Below, one piece after another: positions 35,851 through 44,047 of a DNA stretch of 64,000 bases. Each line of letters starts with the position of its first letter. The stretch's first letter is position 1. The DNA comes from VGBV01 sp963813725. Lineage in GTDB: Bacteria > Actinomycetota > Thermoleophilia > Solirubrobacterales > 70-9. The notes below the pieces were generated by a model, which ran no database searches, had not been told where the DNA came from, and was given only the letters and a program-made list of their open reading frames with translations. The position numbers and the translations under genes are program-made. The stretch lies in NCBI GenBank assembly GCA_963813725.1, contig CAWFAI010000017.1:168120-232119 (forward strand). The letters run 5' to 3'.

Positions 35851-36953
35851 CGGACCTTCGCCAGCAGCGAGCGGTAGAGCTCCATGAAGCGATCGGCGGT
35901 CCGATCCATGCTGAACTGCTCGGCCTTCTTCTTCGCGGTCAGGGCGATCCGCTCGCGCAACCCCGGATCGTCGAGCATGGCGCCGATCGCCTCGGCGAGG
36001 GCGGCCGGGTCGCGGCGAGGGACGAGCAGGGCGCTGCTGCCGTCATCGACCAGGTCCGGCAGTCCGCCCACATCGGTCGCCACCAGCGGCGTGCCCGCGA
36101 CCATGCACTCGACTGCGAACAGCGGCGTGCCCTCGTAGTCCGAGCTCATCACAGCAACGTCGAAGGCTGCCAGCACCGTGCCTATGTCTTCGCGGTTGCC
36201 GATGAACTGAGTCCGGTCGGCGATCCCGACTCGTTTCACCTGCGCTTCAAGCTCGGCCCGACATTCCCCGTCGCCTGCGATCACCAACCTCGCGCCTGGG
36301 CGCGTCTCGGCGACGCGCACGAAGGCATCGACGAGCACGTGGAGCGCCTTCTGGGGCCGGAGCTGGCAGGCGGTCCCGACCAGGGGTGCGCCCGGGGCGA
36401 TGCCCAGTTCGGCACGCAGATCGCCGGGCGGCCCCTCCTCACGGGGGACGAAAGCGTTCGGGATCACGACGATCTTCTCGGCTGGCACCCGCTCGCGCGA
36501 GATCATCCGGTCCCGATCGGCCGACGACACCGCAACGAAACTCGACGCGACCCGTCCGATCACTCCGTCGAGCAGCTTCCGGAGTGGTTGGCCCTCGTAC
36601 GACCAGGTCTGCTCCTGGGCGACCAGCGCCGGGACTCGGGCGAACAGGCCGAACAGCATCCCCCAGACGTTGGAGCCGAACTTGTGCGCGTGCAGCACCT
36701 CGATCCGCTGCTCGCTGATCAGCTTCAGCATCGGCCTGAACGCGGCAAGATCGAGCGCCGAGCGCCGCTCGAGATCGAGCACCCGCAAGCCGGTGCCTTC
36801 CAGAGCCTGACGGTCGGCGGGCTTCGAGCCGCGCGTGACGCAGAGGGTCACATCCTCGCCTCGGCCCGCCAGGGCGCTGGCAAGGCCGATCGCCATGCGC
36901 TCGCCTCCCCCGACGCCATCGCCGATCTGATCGATCAGCATCAGGATGCGCAT
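35847..36953 (-). CDS. Glycosyltransferase family 4
   Basis: 368 residues, GT-B. Start MRILMLIDQIGDGVGGGERMAIGLASALAGRG is typical of GT4. Later blocks: VLHAHKFGSNVWGMLFG, VAVSSADRDRM, VIPNAFVP, LVGTACQLRPQKALHVLVDAF, LVIAGDGECRAEL, VMSSDYEGTPLFAVECMVAGTPLVATDVGGLPDLV. Intact reading frame. Transfers a sugar during repeat-unit assembly; donor unknown. Convergent with the flippase. Confidence 0.92.
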   Translation of the reverse strand: MRILMLIDQIGDGVGGGERMAIGLASALAGRGEDVTLCVTRGSKPADRQALEGTGLRVLDLERRSALDLAAFRPMLKLISEQRIEVLHAHKFGSNVWGMLFGLFARVPALVAQEQTWSYEGQPLRKLLDGVIGRVASSFVAVSSADRDRMISRERVPAEKIVVIPNAFVPREEGPPGDLRAELGIAPGAPLVGTACQLRPQKALHVLVDAFVRVAETRPGARLVIAGDGECRAELEAQVKRVGIADRTQFIGNREDIGTVLAAFDVAVMSSDYEGTPLFAVECMVAGTPLVATDVGGLPDLVDDGSSALLVPRRDPAALAEAIGAMLDDPGLRERIALTAKKKAEQFSMDRTADRFMELYRSLLAKVR

Positions 36954-36975
36954 CGCTCGGATCCCGGCGGGGCCG

Positions 36976-37212
36976 TCAGGGCGCGGTGACGCCGCCCGAG
37001 CCCTCGGCGTCGGCCTCAGTCGGCGCGGTCGGGGCGGTGGGAGTGACCGTCTCGGTCGGAGCTACGGTCTCGGTGGCCTCGCTCTGCTCGGTGATCGTGG
37101 TCGCGCCCCCGTTCGAATCGTCATCGTCGCCGGCGACGATCACGAGGGCGATCCCCAGCCCGATCACGAGCGCGAGCAGCAGGCCGATGATCCAGCGGGC
37201 GTTGGTGCTCAT
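36976..37212 (-). CDS. Small membrane-anchored Thr/Pro/Glu-rich protein
   Basis: 78 residues from ATG 37212. A short cytoplasmic lead (STNARW), one helix (IIGLLLALVIGLGIALVIVAG), an acidic patch (DDDDSNGG) and a Thr/Ala/Glu/Pro-rich outer tail with TET/TPTAPTAPTE repeats. Eleven bases after the argD stop, so likely at the end of the arg operon. No function known; its placement mirrors the small membrane protein after argG. Confidence 0.6.
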   Translation of the reverse strand: MSTNARWIIGLLLALVIGLGIALVIVAGDDDDSNGGATTITEQSEATETVAPTETVTPTAPTAPTEADAEGSGGVTAP

Positions 37213-37222
37213 CGCAGCGACT

Positions 37223-38413
37223 CTACCCCAGCGCCCGGCGCAGCAGCTCGAGCCCCTCGTCCACCTCGGCATCGCTCAAGTTCAGCGGCGGGAGCAGGCG
37301 GATCGTGCTCGGATCTGGGGCGTTCACGATCAGGCCCTCCGACAGCAGCCCGTCGCGGAGCTCGGCCGCGTTCTCGCCCGGCAGGCCGACGCCCAGCATC
37401 AGGCCGCGGCCCCGCACCTCGGTCACCCCGCCCATCGCCTCGAGCCCGTCGTGAAGTCGGCCCCCGCGCTCGCGCACACCGCGCAGCAGGGCCGGGTCGT
37501 CGATCACGTCGAAGGCGGCCAGCGCAGCCGCTGCGACCAGCGGGCCGCCCGCGAAGGTGGATCCATGATCACCGGCCTGCAGCGTGTCGGCGTGGTCCGG
37601 CGCGGCCACGCAGGCGCCCACCGGCATCCCTCCTCCGAGCGCCTTGGCGGTGGTCAGCACGTCGGGCCGTGCGGGCAGCTGCTCGTATGCCCACAGCGAT
37701 CCCGTCCTCCCCATCCCGGCCTGGATCTCGTCGAACACCAGCAGGGCCCCGGCGGCGTCGCAGGCCTCCCGGGCGGCGGCGATCACGTCCTCGCCGGTCA
37801 CATGGATCCCGCTTTCGCCCTGGATCGGCTCCAGCATCACCGCGGCGGTGCTCTCGCCGACCGCCGCACGCAGGGCGGCCGGATCGTCCCTCGGAACGGT
37901 GACGAAGCCCGGCAGGTAGGGCGCGAAGCCCTCGTTCGCCGCCATCCCCGGGGTCGCCGAGACCGCGCCCATCGTGCGGCCGTGAAAAGCGCCCTCGAGC
38001 ACCACGATCTCCGGCTCGGCGATGCCGCGGTCGTGGGCGTGCTTGCGGGCCAGCTTGATCGCGCACTCGTTCGCCTCGGTGCCGGAGTTGCAGAGGAAGG
38101 CCTTGCCGTCCAGGCTCGAGGCGCAGATGCGCTCGGCCAGCCGCACGCCCCCCTCGGTCAGGAACAGGTTCGAGGCGTGGATCAGGGTCCCGGCCTGCTC
38201 GCGGATCGCCTCGACAACGGCCGGGTGGCAATGGCCGACCGAGCAGACGGAGATGCCGGTGAGGAAGTCCAGGTACTCCTTGCCCTCGGAGTCCCACAGG
38301 CGCGATCCCTCACCGCGCACGAACTCGACGTCGGCGCGCTTGTAGGTCGGCATCAGCCAGCGGGCCTCGAGCTCCTGCAGCTCCGCCAGCGTCAGCGAGC
38401 CCGCCGCGCTCAC
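37223..38413 (-). CDS. argD: Acetylornithine aminotransferase
   Basis: 396 residues, class III PLP aminotransferase converting N-acetylglutamate semialdehyde to N-acetylornithine. Blocks: DFLTGISVCSVGHCHPAVVEA, CNSGTEANECAIKLARK, VLEGAFHGRTMGAVSATP, VFDEIQAGMGRTGSLWAYE and the PLP lysine in TTAKALGGGMPVGACV. Starts four bases inside the argB end (overlap at 38410-38413). Some homologues also serve lysine synthesis. Confidence 0.94.
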   Translation of the reverse strand: MSAAGSLTLAELQELEARWLMPTYKRADVEFVRGEGSRLWDSEGKEYLDFLTGISVCSVGHCHPAVVEAIREQAGTLIHASNLFLTEGGVRLAERICASSLDGKAFLCNSGTEANECAIKLARKHAHDRGIAEPEIVVLEGAFHGRTMGAVSATPGMAANEGFAPYLPGFVTVPRDDPAALRAAVGESTAAVMLEPIQGESGIHVTGEDVIAAAREACDAAGALLVFDEIQAGMGRTGSLWAYEQLPARPDVLTTAKALGGGMPVGACVAAPDHADTLQAGDHGSTFAGGPLVAAAALAAFDVIDDPALLRGVRERGGRLHDGLEAMGGVTEVRGRGLMLGVGLPGENAAELRDGLLSEGLIVNAPDPSTIRLLPPLNLSDAEVDEGLELLRRALG

Positions 38414-39276
38414 GCGGACACCATGGTCCCGATGCCCGCGTCGGTGAACAGCTCGAGCAGCAGGCTGTGGGGCTTGCGGCCGTCGATGATGTGCGCGGAC
38501 TCGACGCCGCCCCGGATGGCCTCCACGCAGGCGCCGAGCTTCGGGCGCATGCCCCCTTCGACCGAGTCCAGCGCGGCGCTGACCTCGTCTACGCTCGCGC
38601 GCGAGATCCGCGATCCCTCGTCCGAGGGGTCGCCCAGCCAGCCGACCACATCGGTGAGGAAGATCGCCTTGTGGGCTCGCAGCGCCGCCGCCACCTTGCC
38701 CGCGGCCTCGTCGGCGTTGACGTTGTATGAGTGGCCGTCCCGGTCCGTCCCGACGCCGGCGATCACGGGCACGTAGTCCTCGGCGATGTGGTTGATGACG
38801 TCGACGTTGACGCGCTCGATCTCGCCGACGAAGCCGACCTCCTCGGCGTTGGGAGCGGGCTTCACCTCGAACAGGCGCCCGTCCTCGCCGCCGAGCCCCA
38901 CGGCCGGCTGGCCGTGGCGGCTGAGCCGGCTGAGGATGTCGGAGTTGATCTTGCCGAGCAGCACCATCTTCACCACCTCGACCGTCTCCTCGTCCGAGAC
39001 GCGGAGGCCCTCGACGAACTTCACCTCCATCCCCAGCCGCTCCATGTAGTCGGTGATCTCAGGGCCGCCGCCGTGGACGATCACCGGGTTCATGCCGACG
39101 TACTTGAGCAGCACCACGTCGGTGGCGAAGGCCTCGCGCAGCTCCTCGTCGCGCATCGCCGAGCCGCCGTACTTGATCACGATCGTGCGCCCGTGGAACT
39201 GCCTGATGTAGGGCAGCGCCTCGAGCAGCGTCTCGACCGGAGCTGACCCCGGACGCGAAGCGGAGGATGGGTTCAT
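38410..39276 (-). CDS. argB: Acetylglutamate kinase
   Basis: 288 residues from ATG 39276; a second ATG at 39303 would overlap argJ by 20 bases. Amino-acid-kinase fold: TIVIKYGGSAMRDEEL, NPVIVHGGGPEITDYMERLG, FVEGLRVSDEETVEVVKMVLLGKINSDI, YNVNADEAAGKVAAALRAHKAIFLTDV, and GGMRPKLGACVEAI. Phosphorylates N-acetylglutamate; usually the arginine-feedback point. The N-terminal SSASRPG residues are encoded by a 20-nt repeat also found twice in pheT. Confidence 0.94.
   Translation of the reverse strand: MNPSSASRPGSAPVETLLEALPYIRQFHGRTIVIKYGGSAMRDEELREAFATDVVLLKYVGMNPVIVHGGGPEITDYMERLGMEVKFVEGLRVSDEETVEVVKMVLLGKINSDILSRLSRHGQPAVGLGGEDGRLFEVKPAPNAEEVGFVGEIERVNVDVINHIAEDYVPVIAGVGTDRDGHSYNVNADEAAGKVAAALRAHKAIFLTDVVGWLGDPSDEGSRISRASVDEVSAALDSVEGGMRPKLGACVEAIRGGVESAHIIDGRKPHSLLLELFTDAGIGTMVSA
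39248..39267. repeat. 20-nt interspersed repeat, copy in argB
   Basis: Core CCCGGACGCGAAGCGGAGGA; encodes SSASRPG of ArgB in the minus frame. Two more copies lie in pheT. Flanks here are not inverted. Confidence 0.6.
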
Positions 39277-39283
39277 CCCTGAT

Positions 39284-40474
39284 TCAGGTGGTGTATTCGG
39301 CATTGATGCGGACGTAGTCGTAGGTGAGATCGCTGAAGTAGAGGTGCGCCGAGCCCTCGCCGCGGCCGAGGGTGACGCTGAGCTCGGGCTCGGCGGTCTC
39401 CTCGCCCATCTCCGCGGCGTCGATGCGGTCGGGCCCCAGCTCGGGCAGCTCCTCGCCGGCCAGCGCCTGCCCTGCGGCCTGGGCGATCCGGCCCCAGTTG
39501 GGGTCTCGCCCGAACAGTGCCGTCTTCACCAGCGGCGAGTTGCCGATCGCGCGGGCGACGCGCTCCGCCTCGTCGGCGTCGCGGGCCTCCCGCACCTCGA
39601 TCCGGCCGACCCGGGTCGCCCCCTCCCCGTCCGCGGCGATCGCCAGCGCGAGCTGCAGCAGGACCGCGTCCAGCAGGCCGTCCGGCAGCGGCCTGCCCGC
39701 GGCGCCGCTCGCCTGCAGCAGCACGGTGTCGTTGGTGCTGAGCTGGCCGTCCACGGTGATCCGCTCCATCGAGCCCGCCAGCGCGGCGCGGAGCGCGGCG
39801 TCCGCGTCGGGCACCTCGGCGTCGGTCTGAACGAAGCAGAGCATGGTCGCGAAGCCCGGCTCGATCATCCCCGCCCCCTTGGCCTGGGCCGAGAGCGTCA
39901 CGCCGCCGGCCCGGACCGTGCAGTGCTTGGGGCCGCTGTCGGTGGTCATGATCGATCGCGCGAACTCCTCGCCGCCGCGCTCCGAGAGAGCCGCCGCCGC
40001 CTCGCGCACGCCAGAGACCACGGCCCCGGCGTCCAGCGGGACGCCGATCGTGCCGGTCTCCGCGATCGCGACCGCGGGTGCCTCCAGGCCGAGCGCCTCG
40101 GCCGCCGCGTCACGCATCTGCACCGCGTCGCGGTAGCCCTGCTCGCCGGTCGAGGCGTTGGCGTTTCCGGAGTTGACGGCGACCGCGCGAACCGCGGCGG
40201 AGCCGCACTCGTCACGGCAGAGCCGCACCGGCGCGGCGGCGGACGCGTTGGCGGTCAGGGCCAGGGCCGAGCTGACCCGATCCGCGTCGCAGGCGAGCAC
40301 GCCGACGTCGGTCTGCCCCCCGCCCTTGAGCCCGCAGGCGACCCCGGCCGCCCGGAAACCGGGCGCCAGCTCGGCCGGATCGACCTCCTCGACGCCCTCG
40401 GGAACGTCGACCCAGCGGCTCTTGAAGAACGCGTTCGAAGCGGTCACGGAAGAGGCGGCGTTCGGCGTCGTCAC
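39284..40474 (-). CDS. argJ: Bifunctional glutamate N-acetyltransferase / ornithine acetyltransferase
   Basis: 396 residues. Recycles the acetyl group from N-acetylornithine to glutamate. Blocks: GLKGGGQTDVGVLACD, AVAVNSGNANASTGEQGY, IMTTDSGPKHC, and the self-cleavage site in GAGMIEPGFATMLCFVQTDAEV (between Ala and Thr of ATML), giving alpha and beta chains. The C-terminus FSDLTYDYVRINAEYTT is typical. Its GTG overlaps the argC stop by four bases. The presence of argJ implies the cyclic pathway. Confidence 0.95.
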   Translation of the reverse strand: MTTPNAASSVTASNAFFKSRWVDVPEGVEEVDPAELAPGFRAAGVACGLKGGGQTDVGVLACDADRVSSALALTANASAAAPVRLCRDECGSAAVRAVAVNSGNANASTGEQGYRDAVQMRDAAAEALGLEAPAVAIAETGTIGVPLDAGAVVSGVREAAAALSERGGEEFARSIMTTDSGPKHCTVRAGGVTLSAQAKGAGMIEPGFATMLCFVQTDAEVPDADAALRAALAGSMERITVDGQLSTNDTVLLQASGAAGRPLPDGLLDAVLLQLALAIAADGEGATRVGRIEVREARDADEAERVARAIGNSPLVKTALFGRDPNWGRIAQAAGQALAGEELPELGPDRIDAAEMGEETAEPELSVTLGRGEGSAHLYFSDLTYDYVRINAEYTT

Positions 40475-41490
40475 GAGATCCCCTCCCCCTCCGGGAGGCC
40501 CAGCATCAGGTTCAGGTTCTGGATCGCCTGCGAGGCGGCGCCCTTCCAGAGGTTGTCGATCGCCGCGAAGGCGAACACCCGGCCGCCCTCGGCGGCGAGG
40601 ACGTGGATGCGGCAGAGGTTGGTGTCCCGGACCTCGCTGACGCCGGGGGGAGCCTCCACGAGCTCGACGAAGGGCTCACCGCCATAGCGCGACTCGTACA
40701 GCTCGCGCAGCTCGTCTCCCTCCAGCTCGCGGCCCGCGCTGACGTAGCAGCTGACCAGCTCTCCCTGGTCGAACGGCATCAGGTGCGGGACGAAGGTGAC
40801 CGGGAGCGATCCGTTCGCCGACCCACCGCGGGCCGCGAGCGCGTTCAGCTCCTGCTCGATCTCCGGCGTGTGGCGGTGTGCGCCGACCTTGTAGGCCTTG
40901 GCGTCGTCGCTCGCCTTGACGACGTCCATCTCCTCGGCGGCGCCGCGGCCGGCCCCCGAGACCCCGGACTTGGCGTCCACGACCACGTCCTCGATCAACC
41001 CCGCCTCGGCCAGGGGGGCCAGGGCCAGCAGGGTCGCGGTCGGATAGCAGCCGGGGTTCGCGACCAGCTCGGCCTCGGCGACCGCCTCGCGGTTGAGCTC
41101 GGTGAGCCCGTAGACCGCGCCGTCGAGCAGGTCTGGCTCCCCGTGCTCCCCGTACCAGCGCTCATAGGTGGGCAGGTCGCGCAGGCGGAAGTCGGCCGAG
41201 AGGTCCACCACCTTGATCCCGAGGCCCCGCATCTCGGCCACGACCGGAGCCGAGGCGCCGTGCGGGTATGCCACGATCGCGGCGTCGATCCCGTCGAGGG
41301 CGCCGAGGTCCAGCTCCTCGAGCATCGCGGTCGACGTGTACTGCGGGTAGAGCTCGTTCAGCCCCTTGCCGACGTCGCTGCGCGCGGTTGCGCCCGCAAG
41401 CTCCAGGCCGGGGTGAAGGGCGACGAGCTCGGCCGCCAAGGCCCCCGCGTAACCCGAGGCGCCGGCGACGAGGATCCGCGGCTCAGGCAT
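40471..41490 (-). CDS. argC: N-acetyl-gamma-glutamyl-phosphate reductase
   Basis: 339 residues. NADP-binding start RILVAGASGYAGALAAEL, catalytic cysteine in LVANPGCYPTATLLAL, AKSGVSGAGRGAAEE, and HRHTPEIEQEL. Reduces the phosphorylated N-acetylglutamate made by ArgB. The start lies within the pheT 3' end (eight-base overlap), joining the phe and arg genes in one transcript. Confidence 0.95.
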   Translation of the reverse strand: MPEPRILVAGASGYAGALAAELVALHPGLELAGATARSDVGKGLNELYPQYTSTAMLEELDLGALDGIDAAIVAYPHGASAPVVAEMRGLGIKVVDLSADFRLRDLPTYERWYGEHGEPDLLDGAVYGLTELNREAVAEAELVANPGCYPTATLLALAPLAEAGLIEDVVVDAKSGVSGAGRGAAEEMDVVKASDDAKAYKVGAHRHTPEIEQELNALAARGGSANGSLPVTFVPHLMPFDQGELVSCYVSAGRELEGDELRELYESRYGGEPFVELVEAPPGVSEVRDTNLCRIHVLAAEGGRVFAFAAIDNLWKGAASQAIQNLNLMLGLPEGEGIS

Positions 41491-44023
41491 TTGGCGGCGC
41501 CTCCTCTGCTTCGCGTCCGGGGGCGCCTCGAAGGGTCCCTCCGATCTTCTCCAGCTCGGCGGTGACCGCGGTGCGGCGCTCGGCGACCTCCTCGTCGGTC
41601 AAGGTCCGGTCGGCGGCGCGGAAGGTGAGTCGCAGCGCCAGGCTCTTGCGCCCCTCCCCGACCTGCTCGCCGCGGTAGAGATCGAAGATCTCCGCCGAGG
41701 CCAGCAGCTCGCCGGCGGCGGCCAGCACCGCCTCGCGGACCCTCTGCGCCGGGACCTCTTCGCCGATCACGACGGCGATGTCCTCGTGGACGGCCGGGAA
41801 CGCGGTCACGTCCTCGTACTCCTCCACGCCGGACCGGGACGCCTTCACCAGCGCGCCGAGGTCCAGCTCGAACCCGGCGGCGCGCTCGAGGTCCCACGAG
41901 CGCGCGACCAGCGGATGGACTTCGCCGATCCATCCCGCGGGGCTCCCGCCCAGGGAGATGGCGGCGCTGCGCCCGGGGTGCAGGAAGGGCTCCTCTGCCC
42001 GCTCGACCATGGCCTCAGCCCCGAGCTGGGCGCAGAGGGCCTCGAGGATGCCCTTGACCGCGAAGAAGTCCGCGGGAGCCGCCTCGGCGCGCCAGCTGCG
42101 CGCCGGCTCGCCGCTCACGAGCAGCCCGATCCGGTGGGGCTCATCCACCGGGGCGGGGTGATGGCCGCTGGTCCCCGCCTCCCCCTGCTCTCTCAGGTGG
42201 ACCCGCCCGGACTCGAACAGCGCCACCCGCTCGGCGCCGCGGGCGAGGTTGAGGCGGGCCGCATCCAGCAGGCTTCCGAGCAGCGTCGTCCGCATCCCGG
42301 ACTGCTCGGCTGAGAGCGGGTTGTCGAGCTCGACCAGGTCCCGCCTGGGGTCGTCGGCGGGAAGCCGCAGGCGGTCGCCGGCGCGGGGGTCCGAGAAGCT
42401 CCAGCCCACGATCTCGTCCGCGCCCAGGTCGCGCATCACGTCCTCGGCCCGTCGCTGCAATGCCTGCTCTCGGGTGAGGCCGCCCACCGTGGCCACGGCG
42501 GGCAGGGTGCTGGGAAGGTTCTTGTCGAGGTCGGCGAGGCGCGCCACCTCCTCGATCAGGTCGGCCTCGCGCTGGGTGTCGGCGTCGCGCTCTGGCGGGA
42601 CGGTCGCGACGATCTCCTCGCCGCGGGCCTTTGTCTGCTTGCGCTTGACGCCGAAGCCCAGGGCGCCGAGTCGGTCGGCGCAGGTGTCGCCGTCGATCGG
42701 CATCCCGATCAGCGCCTCGACCCGCGGCACCCGCAGCGTCACCTTCCGGGGCTCGGGCTCGCCGACCGACTCGTCGATCGTCCCCGGCACGAGCTTGGCG
42801 CCGGCCAGCTCGACCAGCAGCCGCGAGGCGACGTGCTGGGCGCGCATCGTCAGGGCGGGGTGCAGCTGCTTTTCGAACCGCGCCGAGGCCTCGGAGCGCA
42901 GCGCCAGCTTGCGCGAGGTGCGCAGGATGTTGGCCCCGTTCCAGGTCGCGACCTCGAGCAGCACCCCGGTCGTCTTCTCGGAGACCTCCGAGGTCAGGCC
43001 GCCCATCACCCCCGCGATGCCCGAGGGCTTGTCGCGATCGCAGACCAGCACCACCTCGGGGTCGAGCTCGCGCTCGACGCCGTCGAGGGTGGTCAGCTTC
43101 TCGCCCGGCTTCGCGGTGCGGATGATCAGCTCCCCGCCCGGCACCTCGTCCAAATCGAAGGCGTGCAGCGGTTGCCCGGTCAGCAGCATCACGTAGTTGG
43201 TGATGTCGACGACGTTGTTGATGGGCCGCTGGCCCGCCGCCATCAGGCGCGCCTTCAGCCACAGCGGCGAGGGCCCGATCGTGACGTCGGTGAAGACGCG
43301 GGCCGTGAACCGAGGGCACAGGTCGGGAACCTCGACCTTCACCGAGGCGCGCTCCTCCGCCTTCCCCTCCCCCTCCGCCTCGGCGTCCTGCTCCCACGGC
43401 GGGTCCGCGAGCTCAGCCCCGGTGACGGCGTGGACCTCGCGCGCGACGCCGTAGACCGCGAGGCAATCCGGGCGGTTGGTGGTGACCTCCAGCTCCAGGA
43501 CCGCCTGCGAGAGCGGCACCACCTCCTCCAGCGCGGCGCCAGGCTTGGCGCCCGCCGGCCCCAGACGCGAAGCGGAGGAGCCGGCGGGATTCCCGGACTC
43601 GTCCCCCTCGGCCAGCACGATGATCCCGTCGGAGTCGTCGCCCAGCTCCAGCTCGGTCTCGGACAGGATCATCCCGTCGGACTCGACGCCGCGCAGCTTC
43701 GCCTTCTTCAGCTTGGTGCCGTCCGGGAGCACCGCGCCGGGCAGGGCGACCGGGACGAGCTGGCCCGCCGCGACGTTGGGCGCGCCGCAGACGATCGTCC
43801 GCTCGCCGTCCCCGGTGTCGACCTCGCAGACGCTGAGGCGGTCGGCGTCCGGGTGCTTGCTCACGTCCTTGACCAGGCCGAGGACGAAGCCCTCGGCCGA
43901 GGGCGCGCCGACCCTGCTGACCCGCTCGACCTCGGTGCCCGTCAGCGCCAGCCGCTCACCCAGCTCCTCCGGGTCCCAGCCGGGGTCGCAGTACTCGCTC
44001 AGCCACTCCAGCGGGACTCTCAT
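41483..44023 (-). CDS. pheT: Phenylalanine--tRNA ligase beta subunit
   Basis: 846 residues. N-terminal start MRVPLEWLSEYCDPGWDPEEL, tRNA-binding (EMAP-like) domain with GLVKDVSKHPDADRLSVCEVDTG, B3/B4 region, B5, and the C-terminal ferredoxin-fold anticodon-binding domain (AFPAVHEDIAVVIGEEVPAQRVREAVLAAAGELL). Forms the alpha2-beta2 enzyme with PheS. An in-frame insert of about 18 residues near 160 (GNPAGSSASRLGPAG) and the C-terminal APGREAEEAP are encoded by copies of a 20-nt repeat flanked by inverted arms. Confidence 0.95.
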   Translation of the reverse strand: MRVPLEWLSEYCDPGWDPEELGERLALTGTEVERVSRVGAPSAEGFVLGLVKDVSKHPDADRLSVCEVDTGDGERTIVCGAPNVAAGQLVPVALPGAVLPDGTKLKKAKLRGVESDGMILSETELELGDDSDGIIVLAEGDESGNPAGSSASRLGPAGAKPGAALEEVVPLSQAVLELEVTTNRPDCLAVYGVAREVHAVTGAELADPPWEQDAEAEGEGKAEERASVKVEVPDLCPRFTARVFTDVTIGPSPLWLKARLMAAGQRPINNVVDITNYVMLLTGQPLHAFDLDEVPGGELIIRTAKPGEKLTTLDGVERELDPEVVLVCDRDKPSGIAGVMGGLTSEVSEKTTGVLLEVATWNGANILRTSRKLALRSEASARFEKQLHPALTMRAQHVASRLLVELAGAKLVPGTIDESVGEPEPRKVTLRVPRVEALIGMPIDGDTCADRLGALGFGVKRKQTKARGEEIVATVPPERDADTQREADLIEEVARLADLDKNLPSTLPAVATVGGLTREQALQRRAEDVMRDLGADEIVGWSFSDPRAGDRLRLPADDPRRDLVELDNPLSAEQSGMRTTLLGSLLDAARLNLARGAERVALFESGRVHLREQGEAGTSGHHPAPVDEPHRIGLLVSGEPARSWRAEAAPADFFAVKGILEALCAQLGAEAMVERAEEPFLHPGRSAAISLGGSPAGWIGEVHPLVARSWDLERAAGFELDLGALVKASRSGVEEYEDVTAFPAVHEDIAVVIGEEVPAQRVREAVLAAAGELLASAEIFDLYRGEQVGEGRKSLALRLTFRAADRTLTDEEVAERRTAVTAELEKIGGTLRGAPGREAEEAPPNA
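41496..41527. repeat. 20-nt interspersed repeat, copy at the pheT 3' end
   Basis: The core is in the opposite orientation (one base different) and is flanked on both sides by GGCGCC. Encodes PGREAEE near the PheT C-terminus. Confidence 0.6.
43551..43588. repeat. 20-nt interspersed repeat with 9-bp inverted arms, copy inside pheT
   Basis: Core (one base different) flanked by perfect inverted arms CCCGCCGGC and GCCGGCGGG, forming a hairpin with the repeat core as loop. Encodes the PAGSSASRLGPAG insert in PheT. Confidence 0.65.
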
Positions 44024-44047
44024 GCCGAATCCCTCATGGTGCTGTCC

